Assembly: GCA_013287965.1 (NCBI GenBank)
Contig: JABDCU010000015.1
Coordinates: 1-39,874 of the forward strand
Direction of reading: 5' to 3'
DNA length: 39,874 nucleotides
Source of the DNA: Candidatus Omnitrophota bacterium
GTDB lineage: Bacteria; Omnitrophota; Gorgyraeia; Zapsychrales; Fredricksoniimonadaceae
Shown here: piece by piece, positions 1-7,445 of the stretch
Layout of the letters: every line of letters starts with the position of its first letter
Numbering within the stretch: position 1 is the first letter of the stretch
Position numbers and translations under genes: made by a program
Notes under the pieces: model-generated
The model's input: only the letters and a program-made list of their open reading frames with translations
Told to the model about the DNA's origin: nothing
The model's database searches: none

Positions 1-812
1 TCCAAAGAAAGCACGGGAACAAGGGGGTCCAAAGACACCTTCAGGTACAGGCCGCGGGCCCGGGCCACTGATTCCTGGTTTTCCGAGACCGACTGGATGA
101 TCTTGTTGATGTCACCCGGCCGCCTTTCCAGGGTGATCTTGCCGGACTCCAAATGCGCCAGATCAAGGATATCGTTGATCAAACGGTTGAGCCGGTCGAT
201 ATTGGACTTGGCCCTGCCTAAAAAATCTTTTTGTTCGGCGGTGGGCTTTCCGGCGGTGCCGCTGATGACAATGTCAATGGCCGCTTTGATCGAGGCCAGC
301 GGTGTCCTTAACTCATGGGACAGCGTCGAACTGAATTCCCTCTGGACACCGTGTAAGGCCTTGAGTTTGGCATTGGCCGACTCAAGTTCCTCATTCTTGG
401 CTTTTGTTTCTTCAAATAAACGGCGGTTTTCCCGGACCATGTCATAATGGTGGATGGCCCCGGCCACCGCTGCTTTTAATTCTTCCGGATGCCATGGTTT
501 ATTGACAAAACGGTAAACTTCGCTGATATTGATGGCCTGCTCCGCGGCAGACAGGTCAGCATAAGCCGTAAACAATATACGGACAGCGTCAGGATACTGT
601 ACTTTGACGCGGCTCAAAAACTCGATGCCGGAAATATCCGGCATGCGCTGGTCGCTTAAAACCACCTTTATTTTTTCACGCGCCATAATGGCCATCGCCT
701 CTCTCAAATTACCGGCGACGACGACACCATACGGCTCCTCCACGAACATGCGCATGATGGAATTCAGCACATTCTGCTCATCATCCAGGAATAAGACATT
801 AATCTCTTTCAT
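1..812 (-). CDS. Response-regulator/histidine-kinase hybrid (partial, runs off the left edge)
   Basis: The frame opens at ATG 812 and stays open to base 1, so the C-terminus is missing. Residues 5-120 form a receiver domain: acidic pair D10/D11, probable phospho-acceptor D54 in LSDQRMPD, and conserved lysine K105 in FVNKPW. A helical linker (about 125-155) follows, then a HisKA dimerisation domain with phospho-accepting H166 in STLSHELRTP. The catalytic ATPase domain should lie outside the window. The LSDQRMP and NKPW motifs are typical of RpfG/HupR-like receivers. The start overlaps the preceding kinase gene by 14 bases, so the two are translationally coupled and probably act in one phosphorelay. 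Confidence 0.88.
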   Translation of the reverse strand, partial: MKEINVLFLDDEQNVLNSIMRMFVEEPYGVVVAGNLREAMAIMAREKIKVVLSDQRMPDISGIEFLSRVKVQYPDAVRILFTAYADLSAAEQAINISEVYRFVNKPWHPEELKAAVAGAIHHYDMVRENRRLFEETKAKNEELESANAKLKALHGVQREFSSTLSHELRTPLASIKAAIDIVISGTAGKPTAEQKDFLGRAKSNIDRLNRLINDILDLAHLESGKITLERRPGDINKIIQSVSENQESVARARGLYLKVSLDPLVPVLSL

Positions 813-1929
813 AGTCTCTCCATTGCAGTGATGTGTCATACACCGGCACTGCCAAGGGCAGCATCACTGTAAACGTTGTTCCTTCTCCTAATTTAGAATT
901 AAAACTTACGGTCCCCCCGTGCTTACGGACAATATCATAACTAAGGCTCAAGCCTAAACCCAAACCCGCTCCCGGGGCTTTAGTGGTAAATAACGGATCA
1001 AAGATCCTGGTGGTATTGTCCGGGGCTATCCCGCAGCCGGTGTCCGTGACATCAATATAAACATATTCTTCCCTGGCGTATGTCCGGACCGTGATCACCC
1101 CTTTGCCCTCAATGGCCTGGGCGGCATTGAGCAATATATTGATAAATACCTGGCCGATCTTCTGGGGATTACAAACGATCAAAGGCACCTCACCATAATA
1201 TTTTTTTAATTCCGCCTTATATTTAATTTCATTGTGGACAATATTCAGCATGCTTTCCATGAGTGCTTCTATATTAACGGCGACCATCTTGCCGCGGTCA
1301 GGGCTGGCAAGGGTGCGCAGGTCAGAGACGATCTTTCCGATCTTCCCGGCGCCTTCCATTGATTCTTTAAGCAGGTTATTGACATCCCCGTCCATAAAAG
1401 CAAAATTAGTCTCCTTGCGGATCTTCTCCCAGGAACTCACCACCTCAGCGACCCGCTGCTGGTCTTTGTCTTTTAACGCCTTTTCCAATTTATTAAGGAC
1501 CCCCAGCAGCCGCGAGTAATGCGCCGCGTACTGCTGCATGGTCTGTAAATTGCTGTTGATAAAACCGATAGGATTATTGATCTCGTGGGCGACCCCGGCT
1601 GCCAGCTGGCCTATGGCGGAAAATTTTTCTGCCTGTAATAATTGGGTCTGAAGGGTCACCAAACTTTTGGTGCGCTCCTGCATCTTGCCTTCGAGCGCAT
1701 CGTTAAGCCCTTCTAACTCCTTGATACGCCCTGAAAGCTGGCCGTTCTTTTCTGCCAAAGATTCCTGCGCGCACCGGGCATTGCGCAAGATGGTCAACCA
1801 CGACAAGAGCAGCAGGCAAAGCACGCTGATAAAAGAGACCTGGGCCGCATAATCCTTACCATGCTCCATCACGACAAGCATGACAAGCATGGTAAACGCC
1901 CCGAGACTTATCAACACAGCGGCTTTCAT
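799..1929 (-). CDS. Membrane-anchored sensor histidine kinase
   Basis: This is a 376-residue kinase. Two hydrophobic helices lie near the N-terminus (about 3-21 and 30-48) with almost no periplasmic loop, so it probably senses within the membrane or cytoplasm. A coiled coil covers about 55-105. HisKA follows, with H115 in GVAHEINNP, then a HATPase_c domain with an N box (NILLNAAQAI), G1 (DTGCGIAPD) and G2 (GLGLGLSLSYDIV). The longer frame begins at 1944, but the ATG at 1929 overlaps the upstream TGA as ATGA and has AAGGG before it, so I prefer 1929. The H-E-I-N-N-P form is common in kinases related to NtrB/ZraS. The signal is unknown. Confidence 0.9.
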   Translation of the reverse strand: MKAAVLISLGAFTMLVMLVVMEHGKDYAAQVSFISVLCLLLLSWLTILRNARCAQESLAEKNGQLSGRIKELEGLNDALEGKMQERTKSLVTLQTQLLQAEKFSAIGQLAAGVAHEINNPIGFINSNLQTMQQYAAHYSRLLGVLNKLEKALKDKDQQRVAEVVSSWEKIRKETNFAFMDGDVNNLLKESMEGAGKIGKIVSDLRTLASPDRGKMVAVNIEALMESMLNIVHNEIKYKAELKKYYGEVPLIVCNPQKIGQVFINILLNAAQAIEGKGVITVRTYAREEYVYIDVTDTGCGIAPDNTTRIFDPLFTTKAPGAGLGLGLSLSYDIVRKHGGTVSFNSKLGEGTTFTVMLPLAVPVYDTSLQWRDYERD

Positions 1930-2522
1930 GTCCCTTGCCCCCATAAGATGTTCTTAATTTTCTGCTGTAAGGCTTCATTACTAAATGGTTTTTGCAGATA
2001 ATCATCAGCCCCCAAGTCCATGATCTTTTTGATCTCCTGGGGCTCACTCATCCCTGAGATCGCCAGGATCTTGACGTGCTTATTGTCCATGTCCTGGCGT
2101 ATATAGGTACAGAGCTGGTAACCATCCAGGCCCGGCATGCAAATGTCTAAAATAATAAAGTCGGGTTTAAAATCGGAAAATTTACGGCCGGCCTGGAACC
2201 CGTCATACGCGGCTTCCACAATATACTTGTTCTCCATGATCAATAATCTCTGCAAGGAGTGCACAATACCGCGATCATCATCAACGATCAGGACCTTCTT
2301 TTGCGTGACAGGCGACTGTAATTCAACCGGTACCGGCATATTATACTTTTTAAGGAAGCGCAAGAAATCTTCTTCACTCACCCGGCTGTGTTTGCCAGGG
2401 GTGCGGTATGCCTTTAATTTGCCGGATTCAACCCATTTGAGGACCCCCCGGTGGGTAACATGGCAATATTTAGCTATTTGCCCTGTAGTTAGTGGTCTTT
2501 TTCCATTCTTTTCGGTACTCAT
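1926..2522 (-). CDS. Excisionase-like HTH fused to a response-regulator receiver
   Basis: Residues 10-60 (LTTGQIAKYCHVTHRGVLKW, then a KLKAYRTPGKHSR stretch) match the MerR/excisionase-type winged helix used by helix-turn-helix 17 proteins. Residues 76-195 form a CheY-like receiver with acidic D81-D83, phospho-acceptor D126 in ILDICMPG, S156 and K178 in LQKPF. The DNA-binding domain is N-terminal, the reverse of the OmpR or NarL layout. It is the first gene of the three-gene signalling operon, with GGGAG before the ATG, and couples to the kinase through ATGA. A plausible reading is that the kinase phosphorylates this protein and so changes binding by the excisionase-like head. Its targets cannot be seen. 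Confidence 0.88.
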   Translation of the reverse strand: MSTEKNGKRPLTTGQIAKYCHVTHRGVLKWVESGKLKAYRTPGKHSRVSEEDFLRFLKKYNMPVPVELQSPVTQKKVLIVDDDRGIVHSLQRLLIMENKYIVEAAYDGFQAGRKFSDFKPDFIILDICMPGLDGYQLCTYIRQDMDNKHVKILAISGMSEPQEIKKIMDLGADDYLQKPFSNEALQQKIKNILWGQGT

Positions 2523-2630
2523 ATTTAGCTCCCATTCATTCTACTTATTCTGAATGTTCCATTTGTTCCTATTTCAAATATATACGGTTTTTCGCCAAAA
2601 AGCAAATTTTTGTGATTAGGCAGATAAAAT

Positions 2631-2664
2631 GAAAAAGAGGACGCTTTAAAGCGTCCTCTTTTTC
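2631..2664. terminator. Bidirectional intrinsic terminator
   Basis: This 34-base stretch is perfectly self-complementary: GAAAAAGAGGACGC, a TTTAAA centre, then GCGTCCTCTTTTTC. Each strand ends its hairpin in a T-run, so it can act in both directions. It lies 31 bases past the stop of the DUF6515-like gene, and upstream of the signalling operon on the same strand, so it should end transcription from the 3776-2695 pair. Confidence 0.85.
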
Positions 2665-2694
2665 AATGAGGGATAGTTAAATCCTACTTGTCTA

Positions 2695-3414
2695 TTACTT
2701 TACATACATGGCTTTCAGCTGGGCAACCGTAGGAAACGATGCATAAGCCTCTCCTTGAGGGCCTACATAACCGTTCCCTGATCTCTTGATAACAACCGTT
2801 GTAAACCCTCCGCTGTTATTGGGGATATTTACCGGGAAGGTATCCGCAGAAGCATCGATCGCAGGTGCCGGCACAGGGGCTGCCACAACCGTTTGGACAG
2901 GTTGAGTGACAATAATCTGCTGCGGTTCGGTCTCAATGACCTGTGGCTGTGCATACACCACCGGCTGAGGAACGACCTTATAACCATGATGCTGCGTTAA
3001 AATATAGTAAACACCGCCATCGGTATAGTAGATCCTGCCGTTAATGCTGACCGGTTGAAAATCCGGCGGGATCTCACTGACATACGCCCCAAGCGGAGGA
3101 CTGACCAGCACATAGTCAAAACCTTCCCTGGCGTAATACAGTCCATCATAATAATAGTACGTCGCCCCATCGGCGAAAACCACGGTGTATCCGGCCGGAA
3201 GGAAATGCTCGCGATAACCATAATGAGGATGATCATGCCACCGGTAAAAAGAATGATCATCGCGATGGTCTCTCCTGTCATCATGCCTGTCTTCATGCCG
3301 GTCACCCACACCGATCCCGATCGACCAATCCGCGTAAGATGATCTTGGAAACGCCAATAAAGCCAGTGCTAAAAACCCAAAAAATACTTTCATGACATTT
3401 GTTTTAGTTGACAT
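2695..3414 (-). CDS. DUF6515-like secreted protein
   Basis: A 239-residue exported protein. The hydrophobic signal segment (about 8-25) ends near SSYADW. A His/Asp/Arg-rich stretch follows (DRHEDRHDDRRDHRDDH), then a Tyr-rich domain (ATYYYYDGLYYAREG and a second GRIYYTDGGVYY unit), a Pro/Gln/Val linker and a small C-terminal domain (GYVGPQGEAYASFPTVAQLK). This layout matches the DUF6515 family as I know it, whose function is unknown. An in-frame ATG at 3429 overlaps the upstream stop, but AAGGACC lies just before ATG 3414, the same ribosome-site pattern as the MORN gene, so I start at 3414. The His-rich patch could bind metal; that is a guess. Confidence 0.75.
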   Translation of the reverse strand: MSTKTNVMKVFFGFLALALLAFPRSSYADWSIGIGVGDRHEDRHDDRRDHRDDHSFYRWHDHPHYGYREHFLPAGYTVVFADGATYYYYDGLYYAREGFDYVLVSPPLGAYVSEIPPDFQPVSINGRIYYTDGGVYYILTQHHGYKVVPQPVVYAQPQVIETEPQQIIVTQPVQTVVAAPVPAPAIDASADTFPVNIPNNSGGFTTVVIKRSGNGYVGPQGEAYASFPTVAQLKAMYVK

Positions 3415-3428
3415 ACTTGGTCCTTTCA

Positions 3429-3776
3429 TTAATTTGAAGAATTGACAGCAACCACCGCTGTGGCATCAACATCTCCATCCTTGAATTTCCCCTTATACTG
3501 GCTGCCGTCAGCATAGGTGATAAGTCCCTGGCCATTTAATTTACCTTCTTTAAATTGCCCCTCATATTTGCTTCCGTCTGTATAAAGCAGGACGCCCTGG
3601 CCGTCATAAAGCCCATTCTTAAATTCACCTGTATACTGCTCCCCATGAGCAGTGGTCAATGTCCCTTGGCCATCCAGGACCTTATTACCAGACCCGTCTT
3701 TGGCCTCCTGGGCCCCTGAAAAACCGGGGCCGAATAAAACAAAGACGATCATCAATATGCCACATTTTTTGACCAT
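3429..3776 (-). CDS. Secreted MORN-repeat protein
   Basis: This 115-residue protein has a signal peptide (about 1-22, ending near FSGAQ) and then three to four MORN repeats of about 23 residues: DGQGTLTTAHGEQYTGEF, DGQGVLLYTDGSKYEGQF, NGQGLITYADGSQYKGKF. Bacterial MORN proteins are usually cell-envelope scaffolds or lipid-associated, but no enzyme domain is attached here. AAGGACAGT before the ATG is a good ribosome site. The stop overlaps an in-frame upstream ATG of the next gene (TAATG), so the two are probably one transcript ending at the palindromic terminator at 2631. Confidence 0.85.
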   Translation of the reverse strand: MVKKCGILMIVFVLFGPGFSGAQEAKDGSGNKVLDGQGTLTTAHGEQYTGEFKNGLYDGQGVLLYTDGSKYEGQFKEGKLNGQGLITYADGSQYKGKFKDGDVDATAVVAVNSSN

Positions 3777-3783
3777 ACTGTCC

Positions 3784-4161
3784 TTATCGGATAAGCTCGC
3801 CTACTAAAACCCCAAGCCGGAAAACGATAAACCCTATTATAACACTAATAATGATATTTAAAAATGCCCTTAATGTTTCCCCGTCCCTGATCAGATTACC
3901 CGTCTCAAGCATAAAGGTCGAAAAAGTCGTAAAGGCACCGCAAAACCCAGCCATTAAAAAAATCCTTAACATGGAACTAAAATGGAATTTTGCCTGCAAT
4001 ACAGTATCAAAGATCCCGACCAAAAAACATCCAACCAGATTAACAACCAAGGTCCCATAAGGAAAACCACTGCCCACCTTATGATAAACCACACTCGAAA
4101 GTATGTGCCGCGCCAGGGTGCCTAAAACGCCGCCGCCGATCAAATAAAACCATTTTTCCAT
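3784..4161 (-). CDS. crcB: Fluoride ion channel FluC/CrcB
   Basis: At 125 residues with four hydrophobic helices it has the standard length of a Fluc subunit. The diagnostic features are all here: GGGVLGTLARH at the N-terminus, GTLVVNLVGCFLVG with the conserved Asn in helix 2, and GFCGAFTTFSTF in helix 3 with the phenylalanine pair that lines the fluoride path. Fluc works as an antiparallel dual-topology dimer; only one gene is present, so a homodimer is expected. AAAGG precedes the ATG. It is the last gene of the operon that reads down from the 2OG oxygenase, 9 bases after the small membrane protein. No fluoride riboswitch is visible upstream, which fits its operon position. Confidence 0.92.
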   Translation of the reverse strand: MEKWFYLIGGGVLGTLARHILSSVVYHKVGSGFPYGTLVVNLVGCFLVGIFDTVLQAKFHFSSMLRIFLMAGFCGAFTTFSTFMLETGNLIRDGETLRAFLNIIISVIIGFIVFRLGVLVGELIR

Positions 4162-4170
4162 AATAGCCTT

Positions 4171-4575
4171 TTAATGTCCCCTGACTTCGGTGACCTCTAC
4201 ATCAATAATATCTCTTTTTTCCCTGTTCCGGGTATTTAAATTTAACAGCCACTGGCTGTAAAACCTCATTGCGTAAGTAAAGCTGATCCATAATAACAAA
4301 TGCCCGGCGATATGCCAAGAGCCTTTAAGCATGGCCCCTGCGATGGCGATGGGCGCCAAGAACTGGAATAAAAAAGCCAAAAATATCCCGCCCAGCCCGA
4401 AAGTCTTGATGACAAATAAAAAAGACATCATCCACGTCGAAACACCCAGGGCATGGGACATCAAAACACAATACATGCCAAGAGCCGGACGCCATTTCTT
4501 AACGAGAGTCGCCGGAAGGATGCCCAATAAAAAAACAATGATCAATAGATAGGACAGGACGATCACTATTATCAA
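4171..4575 (-). CDS. Small integral membrane protein of unknown function
   Basis: A 134-residue protein with about four hydrophobic segments (about 2-24, 34-58, 64-84, 88-105) and a charged cytoplasmic tail (NTRNREKRDIIDVEVTEVRGH). I do not recognise a family. The start appears to be TTG at 4575: it overlaps the Kir stop as TTGA and is preceded by GGAGGG at good spacing, whereas no ATG is available nearby. The overlap with the channel gene and the 9-base gap to crcB suggest a partner or accessory protein of one of these two transporters. That is context only. Confidence 0.7.
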   Translation of the reverse strand: MIIVIVLSYLLIIVFLLGILPATLVKKWRPALGMYCVLMSHALGVSTWMMSFLFVIKTFGLGGIFLAFLFQFLAPIAIAGAMLKGSWHIAGHLLLWISFTYAMRFYSQWLLNLNTRNREKRDIIDVEVTEVRGH

Positions 4576-5501
4576 TCCTGCCCTCCGGTCTTTATTGCGG
4601 AGTCTTGCGGGTGTTCGTGCAGGTCATGGATACCTTTTAGGTCAATGTGCACTTTTTTATCCTGCCAGGTAATGATGTCTTTAAAGCGTTTATTGTAAAC
4701 GATGTCTTCCAGTGAATAAGAATGACGGGCAATGATGGGTTGTGAAAAAGTCTCGTCAATGCCTGTCAGGGAGGCCACAATACCCATCTGGGCCTCGCGC
4801 ATCTGCTTTTCATCCATGCCCAATAAAGGACTTTTATCGTCGATATAATGCCGCACCGTCCAGCTTAAAGCGAACAAAGGCGTATGGTTGCGCTCCAGCT
4901 TAAGATCATAAAATTTACGCGTGCTCTCGCCTTCTAAACTGACTTCATTTTTAGTAAAATAAAGGGCCATATGCGCTTCAGCGATCTGGTTTAAACGCTC
5001 ATTGGCGATCCTGAAAGAAAAGCATAACTTGCCGTTATGTTTCCCGATGATCGCTTTATTGCTGAAAATGATCCTCGCCGTGGCCCGTGAAAACCTGGCG
5101 TAAAACAAGCCGGTAATGACAGCCAGGGTCAACAGTCCCAAAAACGCCTGAATGGTCATCAGGACATCCGGGATCATTCCGACTTCCCCGACCCGGCTGT
5201 AATCAACCGTATTCATGTTCTCAATGCTCAGGAAAACACAGTGCCTGAAGCGTTCCAACCCGACGGCATGCGTGCCTGCGAGGGTATCTATCCCGCAAAT
5301 AAAATACAAGACCCCAAAGAACAAATTCGTCGCGGAATAGATGGACGCGATGAGAAGAAAAAACTTAGGCCAGGACAGGGAGAAGAAATAATGGTACAGG
5401 TCCGTAAAAGGGTTGCGGCGCTCACGCGTGCCGTGGACGTTCAGTTTTCCCTGCCTGTTGATCAATGCCCGGAAATGGAAGGATTGTGGATGGATTGCCA
5501 T
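4572..5501 (-). CDS. KirBac-type inward-rectifier channel homologue with altered selectivity filter
   Basis: A 309-residue protein with the KirBac layout: slide helix (NPFTDLYHYFFSLSWPKFFL, about 30-49), outer helix (about 46-68), pore region (84-105), inner helix (about 112-132, ending GLFYARFSRATARIIFS), and the cytoplasmic immunoglobulin-like gating domain (about 140-290: AHMALYF, YDLKLERN, FALSWTVRHYIDD, GIDETFSQPIIARHSY). The oddity is the filter. Where potassium channels read TVGYG or TIGYG, this one reads T98-V-D-Y-S102. Both glycines are gone, so potassium selectivity as usually understood is unlikely, although the rest of the fold looks intact. The ATG lies 3 bases past the stop of the upstream gene, in the middle of a coupled operon. 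Confidence 0.82.
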   Translation of the reverse strand: MAIHPQSFHFRALINRQGKLNVHGTRERRNPFTDLYHYFFSLSWPKFFLLIASIYSATNLFFGVLYFICGIDTLAGTHAVGLERFRHCVFLSIENMNTVDYSRVGEVGMIPDVLMTIQAFLGLLTLAVITGLFYARFSRATARIIFSNKAIIGKHNGKLCFSFRIANERLNQIAEAHMALYFTKNEVSLEGESTRKFYDLKLERNHTPLFALSWTVRHYIDDKSPLLGMDEKQMREAQMGIVASLTGIDETFSQPIIARHSYSLEDIVYNKRFKDIITWQDKKVHIDLKGIHDLHEHPQDSAIKTGGQD

Positions 5502-5504
5502 AGA

Positions 5505-7445
5505 TCAAAAGCCGAACATGTGGTCCAGGCAGAAGGATTTTTCACCTTTGATAAGCCCGTGATAGCCGAACAAGCGGCAAGTGGTATCGCGTATGATAAT
5601 ATACGCGTCCTGACCGGCAAGCTCGCGCTCTTCTTTACTAAACAATTCATGATAGCGCCAAAACAAGGAACCGCTGCAGACGATGTGGACGGTCTTTTTT
5701 AAGATCTCTGTCCCCTCGTTATCCATTAGGATGAGGTCTGTTTCAGACTGCGCGTGCCATGGGGTGGACGCCGGATAGATCAAATGGCATATCGTGTCTG
5801 TGTCTTCGTTATTGCTCAGGCGCAAAAAAAGGCGCGTGCTTAAGCCCGGCGGCCGGCCCGTGTATGACTGCGGTTCGTTTTTGTAAACTAATACCGTATT
5901 AAAAATATGCGACCCGAAACTGGTCTCAGTGTTATACCCGCTCTTAGTGTCCTCGTAACGCATCAAAGCATGCAGCCAACCATCGGCTTCGCCCCCTTGA
6001 GAAAAATCATAGATCAACTCGGCGTGACCAAAACCGCCGGGGAAATCACTTTCCGGACGCTTGCCTAATAATTGGGTGATGTGGATATCTTTGATGGACC
6101 CCCGGTCCGATTTTCCTAACGGATGTTTGACCATCTGCCGGCCATTGCTGTTATAAACCAGCAACGTCAGCGCAACGTCCTGCTGGCAGGTTGACATAGG
6201 TGTGGGCAAAACAATACTTTGCCATCGGTCCACGGGTAATATCGGGATCGGCAATATATACCCCTTGCCCATGGTTTTGCTGATGGTGGCAATATCCAGG
6301 TCGCTTTTTAGGTCCGTGCGTTCGACGTTGGTATGGGCTATCCACCGGCGGCCTTTTCTATCAACAACTTCATAACGCGGCCTGACCACATAACGCCCGG
6401 CATGGACTTCCAATTGCCGGGGCCACCTGACATGAGGAAATAATTTGGCCACATCTACCGGACAAGTAGCAAAAGGCGCGATGGGCCTGTCAAAGGCAAC
6501 TGTCTCATCAGAACCCATCAGGCCCAAACTCATGCCGCCGACCGGAATAGGACAGGGGTGGCTGTTTTGGACCCAAAGCAAAACTTGTTCTCCTTCGTGC
6601 GGCGCCGGCAAGCCGGCGTAAAGGTCAGCAGGCCAGGAATTGGCGTCATGAGTGCAGGACAACACAGAATCATCATCTCCATAAACATCCAGCGCGTATT
6701 TGACCACATCATGGCCGGCAATACCGGTGAAATGCACAAACAGGCTGCCGGTAAAATCGCAAAGACCCCAGCGCTTTTTTATCTCAACACTATCGAGGGT
6801 GATCATGTGGATGGATTTTTCCAGCTTTTCATTCCATTGCGCCAGCATATTGCCGTCTTTATCAAACAGGCAGCACCATAGCCCGACATTCATCTTACTA
6901 TATCCGGCCCAATAATTGGCCGTGACTAACCGCGTATGATGTCCCTCTTCTTCCCGGAAAAAAACAAAATTAGTGGCAAAATTCAAAGGGTCAAGATAGT
7001 TGCGGGTATTGGTCAGAAACTCGTCAGCCAGGCGCGCATCGTCAAAAGAAAATACCTTTACCCCTTTAGGCAAAAGATGCTGGATTTGGGCGGTCAGCCG
7101 CGCGGAATCAAAAGCAGTGACAAAAATAGCATCAGCATCAGTGCTTTTAAGATCAGTGACCGGCTGGGCATTCCTGCCCAATAACTGCTTGCCGGCTTCG
7201 ACGACGTTCTGGACAAAAACGCCGGTGATCTTTATCGGTGAAATATCATAGAGAGCCTCAAATTCCGCGGCCTGGCCCAACAGGTCATAGACGGCAACCC
7301 GTTTGAAAGACGACAACGATTTGATCAGGTCATGCATCTTGGGAGAAGTCAAAGGATGACCCAACGCCTTAAAAAGCGCGGAACTGCCCCCGGTGTTATT
7401 AAATGTTTTAATTTTAAGGGATATTTCTTGTGCTAACGCCTGCAT
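5505..7445 (-). CDS. Large protein of unknown function (Rossmann-like N-terminus, beta-rich C-terminus)
   Basis: A 646-residue protein, not recognised as a named family. Residues about 40-150 look like a Rossmann-type domain (KRVAVYDLLGQAAEF, ITGVFVQNVVEAG, ADAIFVTAFDSARLT, VKVFSFDD). The remaining 480 residues appear beta-rich with many Trp/His (GLWCCLF, GDDDSVLSCTHD, PFATCPVDVAKLF). No signal peptide or membrane segment is visible. The open frame reaches 7514, but ATG 7445 carries AAAGGAAAACAAAT before it and gives a 32-base overlap with the ELM1-like gene, so I chose it. It sits between an ELM1-like gene and an ion-channel gene. A sugar- or nucleotide-binding role is possible but unproven. 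Confidence 0.72.
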   Translation of the reverse strand: MQALAQEISLKIKTFNNTGGSSALFKALGHPLTSPKMHDLIKSLSSFKRVAVYDLLGQAAEFEALYDISPIKITGVFVQNVVEAGKQLLGRNAQPVTDLKSTDADAIFVTAFDSARLTAQIQHLLPKGVKVFSFDDARLADEFLTNTRNYLDPLNFATNFVFFREEEGHHTRLVTANYWAGYSKMNVGLWCCLFDKDGNMLAQWNEKLEKSIHMITLDSVEIKKRWGLCDFTGSLFVHFTGIAGHDVVKYALDVYGDDDSVLSCTHDANSWPADLYAGLPAPHEGEQVLLWVQNSHPCPIPVGGMSLGLMGSDETVAFDRPIAPFATCPVDVAKLFPHVRWPRQLEVHAGRYVVRPRYEVVDRKGRRWIAHTNVERTDLKSDLDIATISKTMGKGYILPIPILPVDRWQSIVLPTPMSTCQQDVALTLLVYNSNGRQMVKHPLGKSDRGSIKDIHITQLLGKRPESDFPGGFGHAELIYDFSQGGEADGWLHALMRYEDTKSGYNTETSFGSHIFNTVLVYKNEPQSYTGRPPGLSTRLFLRLSNNEDTDTICHLIYPASTPWHAQSETDLILMDNEGTEILKKTVHIVCSGSLFWRYHELFSKEERELAGQDAYIIIRDTTCRLFGYHGLIKGEKSFCLDHMFGF

